Of a stretch of DNA of 64,000 nt, positions 28,093-36,527 are shown one piece after another. This DNA comes from Mesobacillus subterraneus (GTDB taxonomy: Bacteria; Bacillota; Bacilli; Bacillales; Cytobacillaceae), in NCBI RefSeq assembly GCF_003937825.1, contig NZ_RSFW01000009.1, forward strand, positions 62,001-126,000. Direction: 5' to 3'. The notes beneath the pieces were generated by a model. It searched no databases. It saw only the letters and a list, made by a program, of their open reading frames with translations, and was not told the DNA's origin. Position 1 is the stretch's first letter, and each line of letters opens with the position of its first letter. The position numbers were made by a program, and so were the translations under genes.

Positions 28093-29080
28093 CTTCGTCT
28101 CCCCCCTTGAATGTATCTAACACTTGGATGGCTAATTTTTTGTTAAGTTTCCCTGGCTGGCCAACAAATTTAGGGATATTACCGACTTTCAGCAGCAGAG
28201 GCTGATCAATCTGCTGGTTCAATTCAATCACATCGCCTATATCGAGCATCAAAAAGTCCTGGATCGATATTTCAGATGAACCAATTTCAGCAGTTATGGA
28301 AACATCAGCCTTTTGGATTTCACTCTGCAGCACTGAATTTTCGAGTGGCAAGCTTTGCTTTTTATCCGATTGCATCCAATACTTCACTGAAAGTTTCGGA
28401 ATGATCGGCTCTAGTACAACATGCGGGATGCACATATTAATCATGCCGCTCGCCTCACCGATAGTGGTATTCAATGAAATGACCACGACCGTTTCATTTG
28501 GCGACACCATTTGTAAAAATTGCGGATTGATTTCAAACTCCGACAGCTGCGGATCAATATCGGATATGGAACTCCAGGCCTCCCTGAAGTTCTCAAATGC
28601 CTTTTCAAACATATTCGACATGATCCTGGTCTCGATTTCTGTCAGACTCTCCACTTTATTATGGCTTGTGCCTTTTCCTCCGAGAAGCCTGTCCATCATC
28701 GCATACGCAATGTTCGGATTTACCTCCATCAGGATTCTTCCTTCAAGAGGTTCAACATCAAAGACATTCAATATTGTCATCTTCGGGATGGAGCGAATGA
28801 ACTCCTCATATGGAATCTGGTCTGCTGAAGCAACAGTGATATTCACATATGTTCTTAACTGGGCAGAGAAAAAGGTGGTCAAGAGCCTGGCAAAGTTCTC
28901 ATGAATACGGGTCAGGCTGCGGATCTGGTCTTTTGAAAAACGAAGCGCCCTTCTAAAATCATAAACTTTGACTCTCTTTTCTACCTGTTCCTTCTTTAAT
29001 TCATCTGCATCCATCTCTCCTGTAGAAAGGGCGGATAACAGGGCATCAATCTCACTTTGCGATAAAACCTCTCCCGACAT
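28079..29080 (-). CDS. fliM: Flagellar motor switch protein FliM
   Basis: Middle layer of the C ring; binds CheY-P and FliG. It starts with the CheY-P binding peptide LSQSEIDALLSAL (about 6-18), has a CheC-like middle domain with the typical GGKG loop, and ends in a SpoA/FliN-like domain with DIGDVIELNQQID. Start ATG 29080, with GGAGGTG upstream (the in-frame ATG at 29095 would contain the ribosome site). Length 333 against 332 in B. subtilis. It is followed by fliY with a 14-nt overlap. Confidence 0.97.
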   Translation of the reverse strand: MSGEVLSQSEIDALLSALSTGEMDADELKKEQVEKRVKVYDFRRALRFSKDQIRSLTRIHENFARLLTTFFSAQLRTYVNITVASADQIPYEEFIRSIPKMTILNVFDVEPLEGRILMEVNPNIAYAMMDRLLGGKGTSHNKVESLTEIETRIMSNMFEKAFENFREAWSSISDIDPQLSEFEINPQFLQMVSPNETVVVISLNTTIGEASGMINMCIPHVVLEPIIPKLSVKYWMQSDKKQSLPLENSVLQSEIQKADVSITAEIGSSEISIQDFLMLDIGDVIELNQQIDQPLLLKVGNIPKFVGQPGKLNKKLAIQVLDTFKGGDEDGER

Positions 29081-29121
29081 TCTCTTCACCTCCATACGAT
29101 TACGATTATTTAGTTATGCGG

Positions 29122-29550
29122 TTACTGGAGGATAGAACCTGTGATATAGACCTTTTTGACTTTTCCATCTTGCATCAGGTCATTGATCTTCGACTTGAGA
29201 GTATCTTCGAGGTTCATCTTGCCTTCCTTGCCTTGCAGTTCTTCCGCTTTTTTCTCGGAGAGTTCATAAATAATCAGGTTTTTGACCTGAAAATCTCTTT
29301 TTTCCAACTCTTCCTTGGCTTTTTTGCTATCTGTTTCGATTTTAAATGATATTTTGATAAAATCATTCGATGCAAGGTTCGTCGTTACTTCAGGAATATC
29401 CACTGAAGCTTCCAACACCTTTTCAATGCTTGGTTCTTTTTCACCATCCGCATCAGTGAGCTTCATGACAGCAACAACTGATACTGTCCCCACGAGCAAA
29501 ATAGCAACTAGCATGACCGTCATAATCATTACCAGCTTATTGTTCTTCAT
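29122..29550 (-). CDS. fliL: Flagellar basal body-associated protein FliL
   Basis: Membrane protein near the stator that supports motor output and swarming. Single N-terminal membrane helix (about residues 5-28: LVMIMTVMLVAILLVGTVSVV), then an extracytoplasmic stomatin-like domain. The start is ATG 29550 (MKNNKLV), which overlaps the end of swrD by 14 nt. Length 142 (B. subtilis 140). It lies 41 nt before fliM. Confidence 0.95.
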   Translation of the reverse strand: MKNNKLVMIMTVMLVAILLVGTVSVVAVMKLTDADGEKEPSIEKVLEASVDIPEVTTNLASNDFIKISFKIETDSKKAKEELEKRDFQVKNLIIYELSEKKAEELQGKEGKMNLEDTLKSKINDLMQDGKVKKVYITGSILQ

Positions 29551-29761
29551 GATCTCGTTCCTCCAACACTCGCCCTCCAAGAAGGCCGACACTCTGATAA
29601 AATTCTTTAATCATATTGTTCACTTCAGCTTCGCTCTCCTTCACCACATACTTACGGCCATTCGTAAGTGTAATGGTCGTATCTGGAAAGGCTTCCACTG
29701 TTTCAATAAAAATAGAATTGATACTGAATGATTTCCCATTTAATTTCGTCACACTTATCAC
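29537..29761 (-). CDS. swrD: FlbD family motility protein SwrD (YlzI)
   Basis: Small 74-residue protein of the FlbD family. The B. subtilis orthologue SwrD raises motor torque and is needed for swarming. Family pattern: VTKLNGKSFSINSIFIETVE at residues 4-23 and then PDTTITLTNGRKYVVKES. No membrane helix. Start GTG at 29761 gives the expected N-terminus, although I see no strong ribosome site, so translation may depend on neighbours. It overlaps fliL by 14 nt and follows flgE, the B. subtilis order. Confidence 0.9.
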   Translation of the reverse strand: MISVTKLNGKSFSINSIFIETVEAFPDTTITLTNGRKYVVKESEAEVNNMIKEFYQSVGLLGGRVLEERDHEEQ

Positions 29762-29815
29762 AATAAATCACAGGGGCTAAAAGCATTATACTTTCAGCCC
29801 TGCTCCTCTCTTAGT

Positions 29816-31003
29816 CTATCGTTTTAGGTTTACGAGCTCTTGGAGGATTTCATCAGAAGTTGTAATGATTCTTGTGTTCGCCTGGAACCCACGCTGAGCA
29901 GTGATCATTTCCGTGAATTCTTCAGAAAGATCCACGTTTGACATTTCAAGTGCCCCCGACGCAATAGAACCGCGACCTTCACCAGGAACATTGATATTAG
30001 CCGTACCAGAGTTAACTGACTCCTGGAAAGTATTGTTCCCCACCTTGGAAAGACCAGATGGATTGCTGAACTTAGCAAGCGCCAATTGACCTAATGTCAA
30101 AACCAGACCATTTGAGAAAACTCCATTGATTTCTCCAGTAGAACCGATATTGAAGCTTTCCAGTGCTCCTTGTGTGTTTCCGTCTGGGTATGCGTTGGCG
30201 TCCATGCTGCCGCCGTTCTTAGTGAGCTGGTCAAGTGGAATATTTACAGTAATGGTTTTTGTTCCACCCAGGCCATCACTTACTGTTAAATCGAAACCTG
30301 ATATTACCGTGTCTCTACCAACTGTAATAGTCCTACTTTGCGGCGCCACTGTAGTGGATTTATCTTCAAATGCTAAATTCCATTCCCCGTTTTGCGCGTT
30401 GACTGGTTTGATTGTTAAATCAATGACATGCTCCATGCCATCTCCATCAACCACTTTTATTTGCTGTAGGAGTTCTGAGTTACCTTTCGCATCTACAGGA
30501 AGGTTACCCTTCATAACTAATTGTGTAGTCTCCCTTGCAGGCAATAGCGCATTAACGTTAACAGTAATGTCTTCTAACTGACCGTTTTGATTATAGGACT
30601 GCACCTTCAACCCTTCACCCGTAACAAGTGTGCCATTATCATCTAGATAAAAGTTTCCGGCACGTGTATACATTTGGGATTGTCCTTGTTTTACAACGAA
30701 ATAGCCATCGCCTGAAATGGCAAGGTCAAGTGCACGTCCTGTTGTTTGCAAGCTTGATTGGGTATCGATTGTATCGATGCTGGCGATCGTGGAGCCCAAC
30801 CCAACCTGCATAGGGTTTTTTCCACCTTTATTTTGAGTGGCCGCGCTTGCACCTGAAATCGTTTGGTTCATCGTATCTTTAAACGTGACACGGCCTTTCT
30901 TAAAACCGTATGTATTTACGTTGGCAATGTTATTGCCGATTACATCAAGTTTGGTTTGGAAGTTTTTCATCCCACTGATTCCTGAATACATTGAACGAAG
31001 CAT
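29816..31003 (-). CDS. flgE: Flagellar hook protein FlgE
   Basis: Structural subunit of the hook. N-terminal axial rod motif MLRSMYSGISGMKNFQTKLD and the GNNIANVNTYGFKK box (about 23-36), then the flg_bb_rod and FlgE D2 regions, and the C-terminal axial domain with ALEMSNVDLSEEFTEMI and FQANTRII. Length 395, much longer than the 264-residue B. subtilis protein: the extra ~130 residues form a surface-exposed domain (about 140-300). No cysteine. AAGGAGT precedes the ATG. Could also be annotated FlgF/FlgG family, but position after flgD indicates the hook protein. Confidence 0.94.
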   Translation of the reverse strand: MLRSMYSGISGMKNFQTKLDVIGNNIANVNTYGFKKGRVTFKDTMNQTISGASAATQNKGGKNPMQVGLGSTIASIDTIDTQSSLQTTGRALDLAISGDGYFVVKQGQSQMYTRAGNFYLDDNGTLVTGEGLKVQSYNQNGQLEDITVNVNALLPARETTQLVMKGNLPVDAKGNSELLQQIKVVDGDGMEHVIDLTIKPVNAQNGEWNLAFEDKSTTVAPQSRTITVGRDTVISGFDLTVSDGLGGTKTITVNIPLDQLTKNGGSMDANAYPDGNTQGALESFNIGSTGEINGVFSNGLVLTLGQLALAKFSNPSGLSKVGNNTFQESVNSGTANINVPGEGRGSIASGALEMSNVDLSEEFTEMITAQRGFQANTRIITTSDEILQELVNLKR

Positions 31004-31085
31004 ATTTTTTTACTCCTTCCTATTGTTGGGCTGCTTCAATCGGTCCACAGCCCAGGCCTCCGTAAAGGTCCAGCCCTTGAGTTTT

Positions 31086-31475
31086 TTAGTTTTCCATGAC
31101 AATGGTTCCATTGATATTTGTAAAGATTTGTTCTGCTGCTTCTTGCCTGCCCATGGCAGTAATGACGGTATTATTTTTTGCACTTATTATAAGGGCTGCA
31201 TCTCTCAACAGCACGAGTGAATCACTCACGCCCTTAGCTTTAGCCTGTTTCACTTTTTCCTCAATCCTGTTCCAGCGGTCCTGCGATATATCAATGCCCC
31301 GCTGTTCAAGACGGTCACTAGCATGCTTGCTGATCGTCAGTTTACTCTTTGCTTCGATCGCTGACTGAAGCTGCAAGGAAAAAGGTGTTTGCGCTAGTTG
31401 ATTCGTTTTCACAGGCTTTTTATGGTTCCTGCTTACAGGCAGTGAATGAATCGGACTGAAATGCGTCTTATCCAT
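31086..31475 (-). CDS. Flagellar operon protein, TIGR02530 family
   Basis: A 129-residue protein with the pattern of the TIGR02530 'flagellar operon protein' family: KHASDRLEQRGIDISQDRW (about 49-67) and a C-terminal half with DAALIISAKNNTVITAMGR (about 88-106). No signal peptide or membrane segment. Its exact function is not known to me; its place between flgD and flgE suggests a hook-assembly role. ATG with AAGGAAG upstream. I do not recall an equivalent at this position in B. subtilis 168. Confidence 0.85.
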   Translation of the reverse strand: MDKTHFSPIHSLPVSRNHKKPVKTNQLAQTPFSLQLQSAIEAKSKLTISKHASDRLEQRGIDISQDRWNRIEEKVKQAKAKGVSDSLVLLRDAALIISAKNNTVITAMGRQEAAEQIFTNINGTIVMEN

Positions 31476-31493
31476 TACACCACTTCCTTACAT

Positions 31494-32123
31494 TCATTGA
31501 ATTTTGGTAATCTGTGAAGATACGATGCTTGTAATATTCTCATCATCCAGTGAAAAAGATGTTTTTCCATTCTTAAAAGAAACCGACTGAACAACCGCTG
31601 TTTTCTCCTGTTTGTTTCCATCCAGGTAAGTGATTGTTTTGCCAATCAGCATGCTGGCCTGAAGCATATTGTTCTCACTTGATTCCTCGTTAATTTGCGA
31701 TATATTGCCTGGTTGCAGAATAGTTCCATCCTCAAGAACAAACGCAACGGTATCCTGTTTAAATTGGAGCGAGGCTACTTTTCCAGTGCCTTCCTTTACC
31801 GTTTCAGTACCGTTTGAAGATTCGATTTTGTGCCAGGTTATTTCCTTGCCTACAAACTGACTGTATGAAATCATTTTGTTTTGCTGCTCAGCCTGTACAA
31901 AACGGTCAATCGATTTCCCCATATTCGTGATTTGCTCCAGCGTGGAAAATGTCGCCATTTGAGCAATGAAATCTTTGTCCTGCATTGGATTCAACGGATC
32001 CTGGTTCTGAAGCTGAGTCATGAGGATTTTCAGGAAATCATCTTTTCCCAGTATATCTGAACCTGTTTTCCGGTCTTTTTGAAGGTTCGATAGCAAGTAT
32101 GAAGAATTTATTGTATTTACCAT
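31494..32123 (-). CDS. flgD: Flagellar hook assembly protein FlgD
   Basis: Hook cap/scaffold protein. The N-terminal signature is clear: LGKDDFLKILMTQLQNQDPL and the NPMQDKDFIAQMATFSTLEQ that follows (about 24-65). A C-terminal segment (about 90-209) with two small beta-rich repeats (VGKEITW, IGKTITYLDG) adds to the length: 209 residues against about 140 in B. subtilis. AGGAG precedes the ATG. It lies 12 nt after fliK and may be matched to the enlarged FlgE hook subunit. Confidence 0.95.
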   Translation of the reverse strand: MVNTINSSYLLSNLQKDRKTGSDILGKDDFLKILMTQLQNQDPLNPMQDKDFIAQMATFSTLEQITNMGKSIDRFVQAEQQNKMISYSQFVGKEITWHKIESSNGTETVKEGTGKVASLQFKQDTVAFVLEDGTILQPGNISQINEESSENNMLQASMLIGKTITYLDGNKQEKTAVVQSVSFKNGKTSFSLDDENITSIVSSQITKIQ

Positions 32124-32135
32124 GTATTACTGCTC

Positions 32136-33362
32136 CTATGCTTCAGTATTCAGCAGGGCTTCCTCAAAGGTAACGGTAAAGTCTCCTTTTTCTTCTTTTC
32201 TTTCCTGTTCCTGCTCCGGTTGCCTTTGCTGCTGTTGAGAATCCCTGTTCAAGAACCTTTCCTGCTGAGTCCCCTGCTGTGTGACTTCAATTCTGTCAAC
32301 GGAGATATTTTGAGCTGCAAATGCCTGTTTGAGTCCATTGATCTGTGATTCCAGCGTATCCTTCGCTGTCCCTGTAGATGTTATGATCCTTGCCATCATC
32401 GTTTGGTCTTTCTGGAAAAGTTCGACCCTTATACTCCCCAGGTGCTCAGGGAATAATTTTATGAACAATTTTTGTGTTCCACCGCTGTTCATGAATTGCG
32501 ATTTCGCAAGGATTGATTCGAATTGCTTCATTAATTGCTCAACTGATACAGGTTTTTCCGGGTTATTCATCATTAAGGTCAGCTGCTCACCCTTTGTCAT
32601 ATGAGGCAGGAAGGAAACTGTCCCTGCAGGACCTTCAGCCTTCAAGCTTGAACCTGAGTCTACTGAACTAGCAGTTTCAGATAATATTACTTTTTTTGCA
32701 GAAAATATGTTTAATTCTTTCGCCACCTGGGTAAAACGATTTTGGAGAGCTTCCGTTTGGATATTGTTTTTCATCTGGGTCCTTAAGGCTTCGGTCAGAT
32801 GACTAAGCGATTCCTTCAAGGAAACAAGATTCTTCGCCTCCTGGCCATCAGCATATCTTGTCAGCATTTCATATAGTTTCAATACTTTTACTGACTGAAT
32901 ATCATCTTTACCAAGTTTTAAGAAAGGATCATTCTGTTGCAGTCGTGCGATCTCATGAAGAGAAGCAGCCAGCGATGCGATTAACTCATCATCAGTGTTC
33001 GGCTTTCCAGTCTCGTTGCTGCCAGCCCATTTTTGCAAAAAAAGGAGCAGGTCTTCCTTTCTTCCGCCTAAAGCTTCCAAAGCACTTGAAAGGACCTCTT
33101 CAGGGTTTGATACAGCAGCGTCAATCAGCTTCAGACCATCTTCCATTTCTAAAAGGTCTGCTAAATTTAAGAATTCCATTAGTTCACTAATGTTTTCGGG
33201 TAATGCACCATTATTGCCAATGCCAACAGAGCTGGTTTCTTTATTGCCGCTCATGAGCGCGGCCATCATGCCTGCAAATCCGAATGAATTCCCCTCTTTC
33301 GTTGGAGCTGCCTGTTTTCCCATGGCTGCTGCATTGAAAAAGCCAAGACTTCCTATTTCCAT
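32136..33362 (-). CDS. fliK: Flagellar hook-length control protein FliK
   Basis: Secreted molecular ruler that measures the hook and triggers FlhB switching. N-terminal and central parts are variable. The C-terminal domain (about 265-370) has the FliK pattern LFIKLFPEHLGSIRVELFQ, followed by ARIITSTGTAKDTLESQ and a Gln/Glu-rich tail typical of FliK. Start ATG 33362 with AAAGGGGGTG 6 nt upstream; 408 residues (B. subtilis 487). Sequence conservation in this family is low, so the call also depends on position between motE and flgD. Confidence 0.93.
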   Translation of the reverse strand: MEIGSLGFFNAAAMGKQAAPTKEGNSFGFAGMMAALMSGNKETSSVGIGNNGALPENISELMEFLNLADLLEMEDGLKLIDAAVSNPEEVLSSALEALGGRKEDLLLFLQKWAGSNETGKPNTDDELIASLAASLHEIARLQQNDPFLKLGKDDIQSVKVLKLYEMLTRYADGQEAKNLVSLKESLSHLTEALRTQMKNNIQTEALQNRFTQVAKELNIFSAKKVILSETASSVDSGSSLKAEGPAGTVSFLPHMTKGEQLTLMMNNPEKPVSVEQLMKQFESILAKSQFMNSGGTQKLFIKLFPEHLGSIRVELFQKDQTMMARIITSTGTAKDTLESQINGLKQAFAAQNISVDRIEVTQQGTQQERFLNRDSQQQQRQPEQEQERKEEKGDFTVTFEEALLNTEA

Positions 33363-33393
33363 GTTTTCACCCCCTTTCAAATTTTAAGTGCTA

Positions 33394-33993
33394 TTAGTTG
33401 CTGCTCGATTCATTCGTCAGTAATTCTGTATACTTCGCCGCTTCTTCTGCTGGCATCTTTTCCATAATAGCTGCTAGTGTTTCAGGTTTGATATTGGTCA
33501 GAATCTTGATTGCTTCAGCTGTTTCCATTTTTGTAATGATAGGAGCCGCGCTTTTGGCAGACATTGTTTCATATGTTTTGACTATCTCCCTGAAGGCTCG
33601 TTTGTTTTCTTCCTGTATCGCTGTCAGTTCCTCTATTTGGGCTTGGAGCTGTGCTTTTTCAAGTTCCATTCGTTTAAGCTGGGTATCCTTGCTCTCAATC
33701 TTCGACTGGAGTTGGTCCATTTTTGCTTCCCTGTCTTTTATTTCTGCTTTGAGGCTGATCACCTCATTTTCTATCTCTACTATGGAAGGCTTGTTCTCTT
33801 CTTTAACAATTGAAGATAGAAAAGGCATTTTCGCGCCAATGCTTTTGGCACTTTCAAAGATATTGATTCCTGCAAACGAAAGCACAATTAATGCCATGAC
33901 AACTGCAAATAGAACTGGGATGACCACTACGCCTAAAAACCATTGGAACCTGCTTGCTTGCTTACTTTCCTTTTCTTCTAAATTCTGTCCCAT
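33394..33993 (-). CDS. MotE-like protein (YlxF, MgtE-N superfamily)
   Basis: 199-residue protein with one membrane helix near the N-terminus (about 18-42: FLGVVVIPVLFAVVMALIVL), a long coiled coil (about 75-130), and a C-terminal MgtE-N-like domain with AIKILTNIKPETLAAIMEKM and PAEEAAKYTEL. B. subtilis YlxF occupies the same site between fliJ and fliK; related MotE proteins help FliG/MotC or stator folding in alpha-proteobacteria. The role here is inferred only as flagellar. ATG with AGGTG upstream, 4 nt after fliJ. Confidence 0.88.
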   Translation of the reverse strand: MGQNLEEKESKQASRFQWFLGVVVIPVLFAVVMALIVLSFAGINIFESAKSIGAKMPFLSSIVKEENKPSIVEIENEVISLKAEIKDREAKMDQLQSKIESKDTQLKRMELEKAQLQAQIEELTAIQEENKRAFREIVKTYETMSAKSAAPIITKMETAEAIKILTNIKPETLAAIMEKMPAEEAAKYTELLTNESSSN

Positions 33994-33997
33994 TGAA

Positions 33998-34453
33998 TCA
34001 CCTAATTTCCCGGTTCATGTATTGCTGAATCGAGATTTCATCCATCATCCTGCTTTCTTCATACTTTTCATCAGCAAGAAATTGAAGATGGTCTTTCTCT
34101 TTGATTTTTTCATATTTTTTAACTTCCATATTCTTTTCCGTGAGTTGCAATTGTTGATAGTTCATGATATTCCTGGCATTCATCACTACCTTTTGGTAGT
34201 GTGCAATCGATTTTTCCAGATTGCCGATAAATTGTTGATGGTGTCTTATTTCCTGAACCGGCAACCCATTGAGCAAGCGGTCCAATTGAAAGGTTTCAAT
34301 ATCTTCTTTTTTCTTCAGAAGGTGATAAAGCCTGTCAGCTGCATCTTCAAACTTCTTGACTGAATCTTGGTAGATAACCTGAACTTCATCCTTCTCTCTT
34401 TCTTTAAGAGACAGGATTTTATCAAATTTAAATTGATAACGCATGTGAACCAT
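33998..34453 (-). CDS. fliJ: Flagellar export chaperone/stalk protein FliJ
   Basis: Coiled-coil protein that sits in the FliI6 ring and contacts FlhA, coupling ATPase to export gate. The sequence is almost entirely charged alpha-helix (two long helices), with FDKILSLKEREKDEVQ at the N-terminus and KNMEVKKYEKIKEKDH in the middle. Length 151. The first ATG overlaps the fliI stop (TGATG) with GGAAAGG close upstream; an ATG three codons later (34444) matches B. subtilis better at the N-terminus and is a plausible alternative. Confidence 0.93.
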   Translation of the reverse strand: MVHMRYQFKFDKILSLKEREKDEVQVIYQDSVKKFEDAADRLYHLLKKKEDIETFQLDRLLNGLPVQEIRHHQQFIGNLEKSIAHYQKVVMNARNIMNYQQLQLTEKNMEVKKYEKIKEKDHLQFLADEKYEESRMMDEISIQQYMNREIR

Positions 34454-35766
34454 CAGCCTTTCCTAACTAATTGCAGAAGTTCTTGAACACTTTGATTCAT
34501 GGATACTTTCTCACTGGTACCTTGTTTCAGAAAGTTCAGGATTTGCGGGTATCTCATGATTGCTTCATCGATTTCAGCTGAAGAGCCTTTTTTATATGCT
34601 CCGATATTGATCAAATCCTCGGAATTCATATATGTACTTAATAATTCCCTCAATCTTTCGGCTGCCTTTACCTGATCCTCACTGACGATATTGTTCATGA
34701 TACGGCTTATGCTTTTCAATACATTGACTGCAGGATACTGGCCTTTGTTTGCCAGCGCCCTGTCCAAAACGAAATGCCCATCCAGTATCCCTCTGACAGT
34801 GTCAGCAATCGGTTCATTCATATCGTCTCCATCGACAAGCACTGTATAGAACCCAGTAATGGAGCCAAACTCATTCGTGCCTGTTCTTTCAAGAAGCCTT
34901 GATAGAATCGCAAAGACAGAAGGTGTGTAGCCTTTTGTCGTAGGCGGTTCACCCACCGCAAGGCCAACCTCACGTTGTGCCATTGCTACACGTGTTACCG
35001 AATCCATCATCAGCATCACATTCAGGCCTTTATCTCGAAAATACTCAGCGATAGCCGTTGCAGTGTACGCACCTTTTATTCTCATGAGTGCAGGCTGGTC
35101 AGAAGTTGCAACAACAACAATCGATCGTTTCAATCCTTCAGGTCCCAAATCTCTCTCAATAAATTCCCTTACCTCTCGTCCTCGTTCGCCGATCAAGCCA
35201 ATGACATTCAAGTCCGCGGTAGTGTTCCTTGCTATCATTCCAAGCAAGGTGCTTTTTCCAACACCACTGCCCGCAAAAATCCCGACACGCTGGCCATTGC
35301 CAACAGTCAAAAGACTGTCAATCATCCTGACGCCGACTTCAATAGGTTCAGAGATCGGCGGACGGCTCAATGGATTTGGAGGATCCTGCTCGGTTGGTAC
35401 CGAAGCTAACCCTTTCGGAAGGCTGGACTTGTCCAAAGGAACTCCCAGCGAATCTACCACTTTTCCGATCAGTCCGGGACCAGCCTTGATTTCAAGAGGC
35501 TTCATTGTAGTTTCTACGAGACTCCCAGGTGAGATATCGTGTAGGGAGGTGTATGGCATCAAAATGACGTTCTCATCTTTGAAACCCACTACCTCTGCTT
35601 GTATTTTTCGTTTTTTCTTAGTACCAACATGAATGAAGCACACATCGCCAATTGAACTTTCAGGCCCCTGTGACTCGATCATCAAGCCTACCACTCTCTT
35701 TACGCGTCCATAACGCTTGAAGCTGTCTATATAGTCAACATGCCCTAACAATTCCTCGGCCTTCAT
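34453..35766 (-). CDS. fliI: Flagellum-specific ATPase FliI
   Basis: Hexameric F1-beta-like ATPase that energises and unloads export cargo. Walker A GSGVGKST is near residue 168; Walker B is in VMLMMDSVTRVAMAQREVGL (about 240-260); the type III ATPase signature PPTTKGYTPSVFAILSRL follows. N-terminal FliH-binding segment MKAEELL. Length 437, as in B. subtilis (438). The ribosome site GAGAGTG lies at the end of fliH, and the stop overlaps fliJ by one base. Confidence 0.98.
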   Translation of the reverse strand: MKAEELLGHVDYIDSFKRYGRVKRVVGLMIESQGPESSIGDVCFIHVGTKKKRKIQAEVVGFKDENVILMPYTSLHDISPGSLVETTMKPLEIKAGPGLIGKVVDSLGVPLDKSSLPKGLASVPTEQDPPNPLSRPPISEPIEVGVRMIDSLLTVGNGQRVGIFAGSGVGKSTLLGMIARNTTADLNVIGLIGERGREVREFIERDLGPEGLKRSIVVVATSDQPALMRIKGAYTATAIAEYFRDKGLNVMLMMDSVTRVAMAQREVGLAVGEPPTTKGYTPSVFAILSRLLERTGTNEFGSITGFYTVLVDGDDMNEPIADTVRGILDGHFVLDRALANKGQYPAVNVLKSISRIMNNIVSEDQVKAAERLRELLSTYMNSEDLINIGAYKKGSSAEIDEAIMRYPQILNFLKQGTSEKVSMNQSVQELLQLVRKG

Positions 35767-35768
35767 TC

Positions 35769-36527
35769 TTATTCACTCTCCAACATTTCAAACAGCTTTT
35801 GTTTGATTTCTTCCAATTGGCTGTCCACAGTCGCGTCAATCCTGCCATTTTCAGATTCGATGAGACATGCCGTTTCGGGCAAATCATCATCCGGATAGAT
35901 ATAAAAATCGATTTCTTTTGGAAAAATCGCAATCAATTCCTCTTTTTGGGATAACAAGAATTGATAATGCCCTGGATGGACATGCAATTGAATGTCCTTA
36001 TAGTCCCTCGCGTTCTTCAACGCTCTTTTCACAAGTGAAAAGAACCCTTCGTCTGCCGTTACCTTGTCACCAAGGATTTTTTCAGCGATTTTCACTCCCA
36101 GATCCAGGATGACTTTCTCGGAGGCTTCGATATGGTTTTGATAATCCCGTTTCGAAACATCTACCGTTTCCTGAGCAAAGCGTAGTAATTCCCGATATTC
36201 CTCGTACCCCCTGCTTTTGCCCTCCTGGTATCCCTGATCAAACCCAATCTGTTTCGCCTCTTCTGCTAATAAGGCTTTCTGCCGCTCCCATTCTTCCTTT
36301 TCCTGGAAAATGAGCCGCCGTGCGTATTCAGCTTCTTCTGAAGCTTTTGATAATATCCCCTCTGCTTCTTTTGCTGCCTGGCTCAAAATTCTGGTTCTTT
36401 CCTCTTCCGTTTGTGTAAAAACAGGTTGTCCTTCATTTTGTACCGAAGATTCCAGGAGCCTAATGGAAATGACCTTCTTATCAGCAGCGACTGTATTGCT
36501 GTGCTGTGACTTAATCAGCCTAGACAA
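35769..36527 (-). CDS. fliH: Flagellar assembly protein FliH
   Basis: Stator-like regulator of FliI. The N-terminal half is a long coiled coil rich in Glu/Ala/Arg (about 40-120). The C-terminal half has the FliH family helices with EKVILDLGVKIAEKILGDKV and LVKRALKNARDY. The start is uncertain: TTG at 36527 (MSRLIKS..., 252 residues) has GGAGGAG 9 nt upstream, whereas ATG 36536 lies only about 2 nt from that site. Both overlap the fliG end, whose stop TAG is at 36520-36522. I chose the TTG on ribosome-site spacing. Confidence 0.92.
   Translation of the reverse strand: MSRLIKSQHSNTVAADKKVISIRLLESSVQNEGQPVFTQTEEERTRILSQAAKEAEGILSKASEEAEYARRLIFQEKEEWERQKALLAEEAKQIGFDQGYQEGKSRGYEEYRELLRFAQETVDVSKRDYQNHIEASEKVILDLGVKIAEKILGDKVTADEGFFSLVKRALKNARDYKDIQLHVHPGHYQFLLSQKEELIAIFPKEIDFYIYPDDDLPETACLIESENGRIDATVDSQLEEIKQKLFEMLESE

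Noticed and set aside
33398-34363. Long plus-strand open frame (about 320 codons) opposite motE and fliJ
   Set aside because: It is antisense to two well-supported genes with ribosome sites and family features. Its translation is a Ser/Leu/Phe-rich shadow of coiled-coil coding DNA, with no ribosome site.
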